DNA of 32,069 nt from contig CAWUIJ010000014.1 of NCBI GenBank assembly GCA_963922235.1, positions 1-32,069 on the forward strand. Reading direction: 5' to 3'. This DNA comes from Parvularcula sp963922235. Its GTDB lineage: Bacteria > Pseudomonadota > Alphaproteobacteria > Caulobacterales > Parvularculaceae. The position numbers were made by a program, and so were the translations under genes. Numbering within the stretch: position 1 is the first letter of the stretch; each line of letters opens with the position of its first letter. The notes under the pieces are model-generated. The model had not been told where the DNA came from. It saw only the letters and a program-made list of their open reading frames with translations, and did not search any database. Shown piece by piece: positions 8,603-16,031 of this stretch.

Positions 8603-9502
8603 CTATTTCTTTAACGGGCTTTTGCGTGAGACTTTTTGGGCGATGGATACAAAATTCTTGACGTGAACACCTTGCTCGTCGAGGCGATAATTTATCGAAA
8701 GCTCGGTTCGGGCAATCTCAGGTTCAATGTTCAGAAATTTCATGCCTTTGCGCGGCGCGTTGGCGACCGATTGCGGAACAATGCAAACGCCTTCACCTAC
8801 AGCGACGAGGCTGAGCGCGGTTTGAAGATCCATGCACCAAATCCGCAACGGTGCTTCGAACCCTGCATCGTCGACGGCTTTGATCACCATATCTGCGTAG
8901 CTGGGTCGCGGTCGCTCGGGGTAAAGAATCAGGTTGTGGGTCATGAGCCGCTCGAGTTTTGCAACTGTACGTGTTCCGGTGTCGACGATATCGGGAAGAG
9001 CGAGGATCAGCTTCTCTTCCATGAGATGCTTGGACAGGAATTCTGGATCTTTAAGCGTTGGCCGGGCGAATGCGACGTCAATTTCGCGGGAGACAAGCGC
9101 TCGGTAGAGTTCGGCATTGTTCATCGGATTAAGGCTAAGATTAACCTCTGGGTAGTTGGCCCGGTAAGATCGGACGATCATCGGAAGAATCCCGTATGTC
9201 GCTGATCCAACGAACCCGATCCGAAGGCGTCCCTGCGCCCCCTGACCCAGTCGACGCACTTCCAATTTCGTGTCTTCCAATTGAGCAACAATTGTCTTGC
9301 CACGCTCTAGCAGTCGCTCACCAGCTTGTGTCAGGGTGATTGCACTGCGCCCCCTGTTGAAAAGGATGGCTTCCAGCTCGTCCTCAAGCTGTTTTATTTG
9401 GCGGCTGAGCGGTGGCTGCGCCATATCCAGGCGCTCTGCTGCCCGTCCAAAATGCAGCTCTTCAGCAACGGCGATAAAGTAGGTCAGTTGTTTGAAGTTC
9501 AT
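8603..9502 (-). CDS. LysR-family transcriptional regulator (CatR/BenM type)
   Basis: This 299-residue protein has an N-terminal winged helix-turn-helix (residues 1-60: FKQLTYFIAVAEELHFGRAA, then PPLSRQIKQLEDEL) and a C-terminal effector-binding domain (residues about 90-295). LysR proteins of this branch respond to cis,cis-muconate or benzoate and activate cat and ben genes. The N-terminus (LTYFIAVAEELHFGRAAERL) is the form common to CatR, CatM, BenM and ClcR. A GGGGGGAAG ribosome site precedes the ATG at 9502. It lies directly downstream of catA on the same strand, only 50 bases after a strong terminator, so it may depend partly on read-through. It is the natural candidate regulator of the ben/cat units. 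Confidence 0.85.
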   Translation of the reverse strand: MNFKQLTYFIAVAEELHFGRAAERLDMAQPPLSRQIKQLEDELEAILFNRGRSAITLTQAGERLLERGKTIVAQLEDTKLEVRRLGQGAQGRLRIGFVGSATYGILPMIVRSYRANYPEVNLSLNPMNNAELYRALVSREIDVAFARPTLKDPEFLSKHLMEEKLILALPDIVDTGTRTVAKLERLMTHNLILYPERPRPSYADMVIKAVDDAGFEAPLRIWCMDLQTALSLVAVGEGVCIVPQSVANAPRKGMKFLNIEPEIARTELSINYRLDEQGVHVKNFVSIAQKVSRKSPLKK

Positions 9503-9540
9503 CTGCGGCTTCCCCCCCTAATGCACTCTAAGCGATTGCG

Positions 9541-9573
9541 AAAAATAAAAAAGGCCCCCGAAATTTGGGGGCC
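9541..9573 (-). terminator. Rho-independent terminator after catA
   Basis: On the minus strand a 7-bp perfect stem GGCCCCC/GGGGGCC (9553-9573, 7-base AT-rich loop) is followed at once by a T-run broken by one A (9541-9552). It lies 23 bases after the catA stop and 38 bases before the lysR start. Confidence 0.85.
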
Positions 9574-9596
9574 AGTTAGTAGGGAGGTATCAGGGA

Positions 9597-10472
9597 TTAC
9601 TCAGCGGCGATGGCTTCCTCATCAGCAGCTGCCTTGAGCACGAAATCAAATTCGAAGTGCAGGTCCGTTTCCAGCTCTTTGGCCGCGGGCGTGAACTTGC
9701 CGATCAGGCTTTCTTTTACGGCAAACACGCTATCTTCTTCTAACCAGTCGCTATCCGCATCGTAGATCTGACTGATCAGCGGCCGGTATCCATCTTTCGA
9801 AATAATGAAGTGCATATGGCCTGGACGCATCGGATGGTGCCCCATGAAACGAATCAGTTCGCCAGCGGTTTCATCCTCCGGGATCGGATAAGGGACCGGG
9901 CGAACTGCCACAAAGGCGTAGTGTCCGTTCTCATCTGTCTCAAAACGCCCACGTAGGTTATACTCCGGCTGATCTGGGTCGAGGTTCTCATAGATACCAT
10001 TTGGGGCGTCTTCCCAGACATCAAGCGTTACGCCGGCGATGCCATTGCCGTTTTCGTCCTTAATGTAACCTTCGAAATATGCGGTCTCTTCGTTGTCATA
10101 GTGCTTCTGGATCGTCGAGGCACCTTTGGGTAGTACCGGCGGGTTCTCACGGTAGAAAGGACCAAGCACCGTCGACTCGCTTTCATTACCTTCGACCGGG
10201 TTAGTCATCATGTCGACCAAAACCTCGACACCGAGGATGTCGCCGAGCAAGATGAATTCTTGGCGATTGTCATTGGAGAGCTTCCCAGCGCGGGCAAGAT
10301 AATCACATACGAATAGAAACTCGTCATGCTGCAGTTTGACGTCCTTGATGAACCCGTGCAGGTGCTTGATCAAACCAGTCGCAAGTTCGCGCTGACGATC
10401 CGTGATGTCGCCATGCTTGCCGAGGCTGTCGATCACGACGTCGGTGATGTTGTCTTGGTTGACGATGCCCAT
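9597..10472 (-). CDS. catA: Intradiol ring-cleavage dioxygenase (catechol 1,2-dioxygenase)
   Basis: This 291-residue enzyme cleaves catechol between the two hydroxyls to cis,cis-muconate using Fe(III). The four iron ligands are Tyr107 (GPFY), Tyr195 (PVPYPIP), His219 and His221 (RPGHMHF). An N-terminal helical linker domain (about residues 1-100) mediates dimerisation. Several stretches (QEFILLGDILGV, ESTVLGPFY, NLRGRF) resemble the hydroxyquinol 1,2-dioxygenase branch more than classical Pseudomonas CatA, so the preferred substrate could be hydroxyquinol or a substituted catechol. With catB and benABCD present, catechol is the likeliest. The ATG at 10472 follows GGAGGAGGA. It is divergent from the SCP2-like gene and shares with it a region holding two GGTAT-N6-ATACC sites. 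Confidence 0.85.
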   Translation of the reverse strand: MGIVNQDNITDVVIDSLGKHGDITDRQRELATGLIKHLHGFIKDVKLQHDEFLFVCDYLARAGKLSNDNRQEFILLGDILGVEVLVDMMTNPVEGNESESTVLGPFYRENPPVLPKGASTIQKHYDNEETAYFEGYIKDENGNGIAGVTLDVWEDAPNGIYENLDPDQPEYNLRGRFETDENGHYAFVAVRPVPYPIPEDETAGELIRFMGHHPMRPGHMHFIISKDGYRPLISQIYDADSDWLEEDSVFAVKESLIGKFTPAAKELETDLHFEFDFVLKAAADEEAIAAE

Positions 10473-10580
10473 GGGTAGTTCCTCCTCCTGGCAATCTGAA
10501 TATCAGGTCACGAGGTGCGTTCAGCGCCTCGCTATATAATAGACATCGCGTAATCCGCCTCTCCGCCCAATGCCCGCTAC

Positions 10581-10596
10581 GGTATGAGGTGATACC
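10581..10596. promoter_or_regulatory. Inverted-repeat operator in the catA promoter region
   Basis: GGTAT-GAGGTG-ATACC is a perfect 5-bp-arm inverted repeat with a 6-base gap, 108 bases upstream of the catA start. Read on the minus strand it matches the site at 10670-10685 at 13 of 16 positions and the catB-side site at 2996-3011 at 13 of 16. A MarR- or LysR-type operator is likely. Confidence 0.6.
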
Positions 10597-10669
10597 AGAT
10601 TAAGACTGACTCTCTGATTGCATCGTTCTTCCCGGGATTCCCACCAGCAGCGCTCACTTGGTGATGAAG

Positions 10670-10685
10670 AGTATTACCCCATACC
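10670..10685. promoter_or_regulatory. Second inverted-repeat operator, on the SCP2-like gene side
   Basis: AGTAT-TACCCC-ATACC matches GGTAT-N6-ATACC with one mismatch (first base). It lies 72 bases before the GTG start at 10758. With the site 89 bases away it gives one operator per divergent promoter. Confidence 0.55.
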
Positions 10686-10757
10686 CCTGCTGGCATAGCC
10701 TCCAAGGCGCCACTCATGCCACCACAACGCACGCACATAAACGTATGGGAGGCCAAG

Positions 10758-11138
10758 GTGATCGATAACTTCACGCAAATCCAAACACGCCTTGAGGCAA
10801 TGCCACATTTGCTACGCCTTGGTAGGTTGTTCTCCGAAACGGTTCTCATCGAGATTGACGGTCAAGAGATTTATTTGACCTTCGAGAATGGCCGGATCAC
10901 TTCCGTTGTAGAAGGTCCCAGCCGAAAGACACCCTGGCGCTTCGCACTCCGGACCGATTCAGAAGCGTTGCAGAAATTCTGGCAGGCGCGCCCAGAACCC
11001 GGTTTCCACGACGTCTTTGGCTTGGTGAAGATCGGCCGCGGACGGATCGACGGCGACATCCTGAGCTTGGTGAAGAATCTGCGTTTCTTCAAGGAAGTTC
11101 TGGGCCTCGCCCGCGCGCGAGAGGAGGTGGCAGCATGA
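10758..11138 (+). CDS. SCP2-like sterol-carrier-fold protein, function unknown
   Basis: This 126-residue protein has no signal peptide or membrane segment. The order of a short helical N-terminus, strands around VLIEIDGQEIYLTFENGRIT, a WRFALR strand, a QKFWQARPEPGFHD loop and the helix LSLVKNLRFFKEVLGLAR resembles SCP2-type lipid-binding domains found beside alpha/beta hydrolases. I chose the GTG at 10758 because GGGAGG lies 5 bases upstream and family members begin near this point; an ATG at 10716 is in frame but has no ribosome site. The stop overlaps the hydrolase start (ATGA). It heads the operon for the lower catechol pathway. One possible job is binding or isomerising the lactone intermediate, because no catC is present; this is speculation. 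Confidence 0.65.
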   Translation: MIDNFTQIQTRLEAMPHLLRLGRLFSETVLIEIDGQEIYLTFENGRITSVVEGPSRKTPWRFALRTDSEALQKFWQARPEPGFHDVFGLVKIGRGRIDGDILSLVKNLRFFKEVLGLARAREEVAA

Positions 11139-11992
11139 GTATCGAACCTATCACCGGCCGCTACGTAACCGTCAACATCGCAGGCGCGCCGCACCGTATC
11201 TACTTCGAAGAAGCCGGGCAAGGGCGTCCCGTCATTTGCCTCCACACGGCAGGTGCCGACACCCGTCAATGGCGTCATCTGATGAACGATGCCGAGATCA
11301 CCACATCGAACCGGTTGGTCGCTTTCGACATGCCGTGGCATGGTAAATCCTTGCCACCGGAAGGCTTCGAGACGCAGGAATACCTACTGACGACCGAGGC
11401 CTACATCGAAACGGTTCTGGCCGTTATTGATGGTTTGGGGCTTAACCGGCCAGTACTGGCTGGCTGCTCAATGGGTGGGCGCATCGCATTGCAACTCGCT
11501 GCGCTGCATCCCGAAAAGTTCAGTGGTTTCATTGCCATTGAGGCGTCGGACTTTCAGCCCGCTTGGTATGATATTGACTGGTTCCACCGCCCCGATGCCC
11601 ATGGCGGCGAAATGGGAGCGGCGCTCGTATCCGCCAATATATCGCCCTACGCACCCGATGCCGAACGTTGGAATACGCTTTGGATGTTCATGCAAAGCGG
11701 GCCCGGCGTGTTCAGGGGTGACCTGAGCTTCTACACCAAGGATGACAGCCTTATCCCGCGCCTGCCTACGATCGATACGAGGCAGACACCGGTTCATATC
11801 ATCGTTGGTGCCTATGATCTGACGTGCACGCCAGAGGATGCAGAAAGAACTGCCAAAGCGATTCCTGGGGCCACTTTGGCTGTCATGGATGAACTGGGTC
11901 ACTTTCCTATGAGTGAACACCCTGAAGGTTTCCGCCCGTTCTTTGCCGAGGCCTTGGACAAGATGCCGCCTGTAGCAGCGAAGGCGGCGTGA
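11135..11992 (+). CDS. Alpha/beta hydrolase, putative 3-oxoadipate enol-lactonase-like
   Basis: This 285-residue alpha/beta-hydrolase-fold enzyme is soluble. The nucleophile elbow is GCSMGG (Ser about residue 111). The catalytic Asp lies in AYDLTCTPED and the His in LGHFPMSEHP. An oxyanion segment LHTAGADTRQW follows the first strands. It overlaps the SCP2-like gene by four bases and is followed by the small Cys-containing ORF and BKACE. Position in the pathway suggests hydrolysis of the enol-lactone (CatD/PcaD role) or directly of muconolactone. It is somewhat longer than typical PcaD, so the exact substrate is unproven. Confidence 0.75.
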   Translation: MSIEPITGRYVTVNIAGAPHRIYFEEAGQGRPVICLHTAGADTRQWRHLMNDAEITTSNRLVAFDMPWHGKSLPPEGFETQEYLLTTEAYIETVLAVIDGLGLNRPVLAGCSMGGRIALQLAALHPEKFSGFIAIEASDFQPAWYDIDWFHRPDAHGGEMGAALVSANISPYAPDAERWNTLWMFMQSGPGVFRGDLSFYTKDDSLIPRLPTIDTRQTPVHIIVGAYDLTCTPEDAERTAKAIPGATLAVMDELGHFPMSEHPEGFRPFFAEALDKMPPVAAKAA

Positions 11993-12021
11993 TCAATTAA
12001 ACCTGCACGGGAGGAGGAGCC

Positions 12022-12165
12022 ATGTGCAAGAACGCCGACAACCCATGCGCTGAATGCAAAAAACAGAAGAAGACGGATGCAGTCTGGATGTTCGTCACCG
12101 ATGAAGAACGTCACGCCATCGAGCCGTCGAACAGAACGCAGCCGCTTGTGGATGCACACTGCTGA
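12022..12165 (+). CDS. 47-residue cysteine-containing small protein
   Basis: An ATG at 12022 preceded by the very strong ribosome site GGGAGGAGGAG opens a 47-codon frame ending in TGA at 12163-12165. The protein starts MCKNADNPCAECKKQKK and ends in HC, with Cys at positions 2, 9, 12 and 47. A CxxC pair next to a basic patch suggests metal or cluster binding, or a redox role. It sits between the hydrolase and BKACE genes in the same operon. I do not recognise a family. The ribosome site and the snug position argue it is translated. Confidence 0.6.
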   Translation: MCKNADNPCAECKKQKKTDAVWMFVTDEERHAIEPSNRTQPLVDAHC

Positions 12166-12216
12166 GTACCTACAAACCCAGATGCTCCGCTACGCTGCTT
12201 GGAGCATCCAATACGG

Positions 12217-13086
12217 ATGACGACAATGACCACTCCCTGTATTATTTGTGTGGCGATCACTGGAAGCCTGCCAACGAAAACCAACAATCCGGCTGTCCCG
12301 ATCAGCGTGTCGGAACAGTTGGAGTCTACTCACGAGGCTTTTGAGGCCGGTGCGACCATCGTACACGCGCATGTGCGAAATGATGATGAAACTCCGTCCT
12401 CGGACCCGGAGAAGTTCGAGGCCCTAAAGGACGGACTCAACAAGCACTGCCCAGGAATGATCATCCAGTTCTCCACCGGTGGCCGGTCAGGCGCAGGGCA
12501 AATGCGCGGAGGAATGCTACCCCTACGGCCCGACATGGCTTCGTTGTCAGTTGGATCGAACAACTTTCCAACCCGGGTCTATGAGAACCCTCCAGATCTT
12601 GTCGACTGGCTGGCCAGCGAAATGCTCACATATGATGTCAAACCGGAAATTGAGGCCTTCGACCTGAGCCATATTCTAAAGGCAAAAGATATGGCCGACA
12701 AAGGCCAACTAGCGGGTACGCCTTACGTCCAGTTTGTCATGGGTGTGAAGAATGCAATGCCGGTCGATCGAGATGTGTTCGACTACTATATCCGGACCGT
12801 ACACCGCCTTTTCGGTTTCGACGCGCCATGGTGCGCGGCCGGCATCGGCGCAAACCAACTCAAGCTGAACGAATGGGCGATTGCTGCAGGTGGCCATGCC
12901 CGCACAGGGCTTGAGGACAACGTCCGGCTTGACCGCGATACACTGGCCCCCTCGAACGCAGCGCTCGTACGCCGGGCGGTCGAGGTTTGCGACAAGAATG
13001 AGCGCTCTGTGGCGAGTTGGCAGGAGGCACGTAGCCTTCTCGGCCTGCGTCTGCCCGGCGATACGCAGCGAGGACAAGCTGCATGA
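12217..13086 (+). CDS. BKACE-family beta-keto acid cleavage enzyme (DUF849)
   Basis: This 289-residue TIM-barrel enzyme belongs to the family that includes 3-keto-5-aminohexanoate cleavage enzyme. The family condenses a beta-keto acid with acetyl-CoA and splits it into acetoacetate and a new acyl-CoA. The zinc ligands show as HAHVR (HxH at about residues 45-47) and the Glu of RTGLEDN. The substrate-side loop FSTGGRSG is also present. I chose ATG 12217; ATG 12226 and TTG 12199 are also in frame. The stop overlaps the CoA-transferase A start. With 3-oxoadipate as substrate the products would be succinyl-CoA and acetoacetate, which the next two genes use. No pcaF-type thiolase is present. The substrate assignment is inference from context. 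Confidence 0.85.
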   Translation: MTTMTTPCIICVAITGSLPTKTNNPAVPISVSEQLESTHEAFEAGATIVHAHVRNDDETPSSDPEKFEALKDGLNKHCPGMIIQFSTGGRSGAGQMRGGMLPLRPDMASLSVGSNNFPTRVYENPPDLVDWLASEMLTYDVKPEIEAFDLSHILKAKDMADKGQLAGTPYVQFVMGVKNAMPVDRDVFDYYIRTVHRLFGFDAPWCAAGIGANQLKLNEWAIAAGGHARTGLEDNVRLDRDTLAPSNAALVRRAVEVCDKNERSVASWQEARSLLGLRLPGDTQRGQAA

Positions 13087-13787
13087 AGAAGGTTTATGAA
13101 ACAGCGTCTGAGGCTTTGGACGGCCTTTTGCATGATGGCATGCTGATTGCAGCGGGTGGGTTTGGCCTTTGCGGTATTCCCGAATTGCTCATCGACGCGT
13201 TGGTCGAAAGTGGCGTCAATAATCTGACCGTCGCGTCGAACAACGCCGGTGTGGACGACTTCGGTCTGGGTAAGCTTCTTGCGACACGCCAAATCAAGAA
13301 AATGGTGTCGTCCTATGTAGGCGAGAACGCAGAGTTCATGCGCCAGTATCTATCGGGCGAACTTCAGCTGGAATTCAACCCTCAAGGCACTTTGGCCGAA
13401 CGTATGCGGGCGGGCGGCGCAGGCATCCCGGGGTTTTACACCCAGACAGGCGTGGGAACTCAAATCGCGGAAGGCAAGGAGGTCAAGACCTTCAAAGGCA
13501 AGGACTACATCCTTGAGGAGGGCATCTTTGCTGATCTTTCCATCATTAAAGCGTGGAAAGCCGATGACACTGGCAACCTGGTTTTCCGGAAGACAGCGCG
13601 TAACTTCAATCCGCCCGCCGCAATGTGCGGCAAGGTCTGCGTGGCCGAAGTTGAGGAGATCGTGCCGCGCGGTTCCATCGATCCGGATCATATCCATTTG
13701 CCGGGAATCTACGTTCACCGTCTGATTCAGGGCAAACACGAAAAGCGGATTGAACAGCGCACCGTACGCAAGCGGGAGGAAGCATGA
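13083..13787 (+). CDS. 3-oxoacid CoA-transferase, subunit A
   Basis: This 234-residue family I CoA-transferase subunit carries the N-terminal GGFGLCGIPE motif (about residues 25-34) and the GAGIPGFYT segment. It pairs with subunit B, which follows with ATGA-type overlap. The closest types are succinyl-CoA:3-ketoacid (acetoacetate) transferase (ScoA/AtoD) and 3-oxoadipate CoA-transferase (PcaI/CatI). Sequence features alone do not settle which. Right after BKACE the acetoacetate role fits well, since BKACE would supply both acetoacetate and succinyl-CoA. Confidence 0.9.
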   Translation: MKKVYETASEALDGLLHDGMLIAAGGFGLCGIPELLIDALVESGVNNLTVASNNAGVDDFGLGKLLATRQIKKMVSSYVGENAEFMRQYLSGELQLEFNPQGTLAERMRAGGAGIPGFYTQTGVGTQIAEGKEVKTFKGKDYILEEGIFADLSIIKAWKADDTGNLVFRKTARNFNPPAAMCGKVCVAEVEEIVPRGSIDPDHIHLPGIYVHRLIQGKHEKRIEQRTVRKREEA

Positions 13788-14410
13788 TGCCCTGGGATCG
13801 CAATCAGATGGCAGCGCGTGCCGCAGAGGAACTCGAAGACGGTATGTATGTGAACCTCGGGATCGGGATCCCGACACTTGTCGCTAACTACGTGGGTGAC
13901 AAGGACATCACATTGCAATCCGAAAACGGCATGCTCGGAATGGGCCCGTTCCCTTTAGAGGGCGAAGAGGATCCTGACCTGATCAATGCGGGCAAGCAGA
14001 CGATCACGGAGCTTGCGCGCACCAGCTATTTCGACAGCGCCACGTCCTTCGGGATGATCCGGGGAGGCAAGATCGCCGCTGCGGTCCTGGGCGCAATGGA
14101 GGTCTCTGAGAAGGGTGATCTCGCCAACTGGATGATCCCGGGCAAGCTGGTCAAGGGCATGGGCGGTGCGATGGACCTCGTTGCAGGTGTCGGCCGTGTC
14201 GTTGTCGTCATGGATCACACCAACAAGCACGGCGACAGCAAGGTTCTGAAGGAATGCACCCTGCCGCTCACCGGCAAGGGAGTTGTCGACCGCATCATCA
14301 CAAACCTTGGCGTCCTGGACGTAACGCACAAGGGTCTGCACATCGTCGAATGCGCCGATGGCGTCACCCGGGACGGTATCGTCAAGGCGACCGAGGCGGC
14401 GATTGTCTGA
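13784..14410 (+). CDS. 3-oxoacid CoA-transferase, subunit B
   Basis: This 208-residue subunit carries the catalytic glutamate in LQSENGMLGMGP (Glu about residue 47), which forms the glutamyl-CoA intermediate. The NLGIGIPT motif and the GGAMDLV segment of family I transferases are also present. It overlaps subunit A by four bases, and the BenE gene starts within its last codons. It works as a heterodimer or heterotetramer with subunit A. Substrate choice (acetoacetate or 3-oxoadipate) is discussed under the BKACE gene. Confidence 0.9.
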   Translation: MMPWDRNQMAARAAEELEDGMYVNLGIGIPTLVANYVGDKDITLQSENGMLGMGPFPLEGEEDPDLINAGKQTITELARTSYFDSATSFGMIRGGKIAAAVLGAMEVSEKGDLANWMIPGKLVKGMGGAMDLVAGVGRVVVVMDHTNKHGDSKVLKECTLPLTGKGVVDRIITNLGVLDVTHKGLHIVECADGVTRDGIVKATEAAIV

Positions 14411-15611
14411 AGGATCAGGATATCAGGGGCTACGTCTACGTGACATTTCCGGCTCCGCCATCGGGGCCGGTTTTCTTGCTGTCCTTGTGTCCTACTCGGG
14501 TCCTCTTCTGATCTATCTCAGCGCCGCGGAAGCTATTGGGGTCTCTAAGGGCGTGTTTTCGTCTTGGGTATTCGCAATCTCGGTCGCAGCAGGACTATCG
14601 AGCATTGGCCTTAGCCTCTGGTTCCGTGTTCCCGTCGCTATGGCCTGGTCGGCCCCTGGCACGGTTCTTTTAATATCTCTCGGCGCATCCTTGTCGCCCG
14701 CAGAGATGGTCGGTGCATATATGGCGGTCGCCGCATTACTAGTTTTGATCGGATTATCCGGGGTGTTTGAACGACTTGTCCAATTCTTGCCACCTTCCGT
14801 GACCAACGGAATGATGGCTGGAATCCTTTTTGGTTTTGGTCTGAAAGCGGCAGGTGGTTTGGCAACAGATCCCGCTGCCATCGCTTTGTTGATAGTCGTC
14901 TTTGCCGTAAGCGCTGTTGTTGTTCCTCGTTATGCCATGCTTGCCTTGCTGGCCTCAGCCCTGCTTGTCAGCGCGGTCTTCTACGACGCGTCTATTGGAA
15001 CCGTAAGCTTATCCTTCGCACATCTTGAGGTGACGGCCCCCACCTTCTCAACAGGAGCCATGCTTAGCTTGGCTTTGCCTTTGCTAATCACGACACTGAG
15101 TGGCCAATATCTTCCCGGCATGGCAATACTGAGGACCAGCGGGTTCCAGATATCTGCGAATCCAGTCTTGATCGTCGGTGGCATCGTTTCTGTCGCTGCC
15201 GCCTTCTTGGGTGGTATCACCACCGCCCTTGCCTCGATCACTGCAGCCTTTTGTGCGGGACCAGATAGCCATCAAGACGCCAGCCGCCGTTACGTCGCGG
15301 GCATCTCCTGCGGTGTCTTCTTTTGCCTTGGAGGCATTTTCGCCGGTAGCATTGTAGAGATCCTGATCCTGCTGCCGTCGGCACTCATTGCTCTTCTGGC
15401 GGGGCTTGCGCTCCTGCAGCCAATCCTAAAATTCATCGAGGCTATTTTGGCATCCGATAACTCCCAGGCCGGCTTGTTGACTTTTATGTTCACCGCGTCT
15501 GGCGTGTCTTTGTTCGGGATTGGGTCCGCATTTTGGGGCGTTGTTGTGGGTATCGCTGTCCACTTTCTGACGAAAGCGGTGCTCGCTTTGCAAGGCGGCG
15601 CAACGAACTGA
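14403..15611 (+). CDS. benE: BenE-family benzoate/H+ symporter
   Basis: This 402-residue inner-membrane protein has about 12 hydrophobic segments. Family marks are DISGSAIGAGFLAVLVSYSG near the N-terminus, FRVPVAMAWSAPGT and PPSVTNGMMAGILFGFG. BenE imports benzoate with protons. The frame is open upstream inside subunit B, but the natural start is near DISGSA. I chose TTG at 14403, which overlaps the transferase stop and has GAGG about seven bases upstream. No ATG is available between there and the first membrane segment. It closes the lower-pathway operon. Confidence 0.85.
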   Translation: MSEGSGYQGLRLRDISGSAIGAGFLAVLVSYSGPLLIYLSAAEAIGVSKGVFSSWVFAISVAAGLSSIGLSLWFRVPVAMAWSAPGTVLLISLGASLSPAEMVGAYMAVAALLVLIGLSGVFERLVQFLPPSVTNGMMAGILFGFGLKAAGGLATDPAAIALLIVVFAVSAVVVPRYAMLALLASALLVSAVFYDASIGTVSLSFAHLEVTAPTFSTGAMLSLALPLLITTLSGQYLPGMAILRTSGFQISANPVLIVGGIVSVAAAFLGGITTALASITAAFCAGPDSHQDASRRYVAGISCGVFFCLGGIFAGSIVEILILLPSALIALLAGLALLQPILKFIEAILASDNSQAGLLTFMFTASGVSLFGIGSAFWGVVVGIAVHFLTKAVLALQGGATN

Positions 15612-15704
15612 AAACCAACAACCTTAAAAGGACGGCTAGTGGTGGACTGAGTATCCTGCTGAACTGGCATGACGAGGACGCTCGCGGAACCAGATACAGT
15701 GTAG

Positions 15705-15905
15705 GTGACCAGCCGTGTGGTTGTACTTAACGACATTCAGGAAGGGCGGTTGGTTCGGTTGGAAATCGACACAGGTCCGACCGTTGGTTACTTCGGAATT
15801 ATGAGAAGCGCAGATGATGTTCCAACACCAGCGATCCGGGCATTCTGCAGCGTTTTAAATCGTGCCGCAAAACAGTATTCGGATGCAGACAACAACCCCA
15901 AGTAA
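15705..15905 (+). pseudogene. C-terminal fragment of a LysR-family regulator
   Basis: A 66-codon frame reads NDIQEGRLVRLEIDTGPTVG, then FGIMRSADDVPTPAIRAFCSVL. This matches the last about 60 residues of LysR effector domains (pattern L..GRLVRLP.DT....G..GL..RAD..P.PA..A). There is no helix-turn-helix upstream, and the frame begins only 94 bases after benE. It is most likely the tail of a regulator removed by a rearrangement. The GTG at 15705 has no good ribosome site. Confidence 0.65.
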
Positions 15906-15950
15906 CTGGAAATCAAATCAAACCGATAGTTTTCGGGAAGGGCCGATGAT

Positions 15951-15964
15951 TTGATCTGAGTCAA
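15951..15964. promoter_or_regulatory. FNR/FnrL-like binding box
   Basis: TTGATCTGAGTCAA matches the FNR consensus TTGAT-N4-ATCAA at 9 of 10 defined positions. It lies 67 bases upstream of the DUF6455 start, and an AT-rich TATTTAAT element at 15977-15984 could be the -10 region. The layout fits oxygen-dependent control of that gene. Confidence 0.55.
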
Positions 15965-16031
15965 AGTAAGTATACATATTTAATGGTAGCGACGCGGCAT
16001 GATGATATCTGTGCCTGTTGGAGACGATGCC

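Noticed and set aside
10581..10685. Reading the GGTAT-N6-ATACC sites as classical LysR T-N11-A boxes
   Set aside because: The spacing gives T-N10-A, and the arms are in the order GTAT...ATAC rather than the ATAC-N7-GTAT of BenM/CatM. LysR binding is still possible but the motif does not show it.
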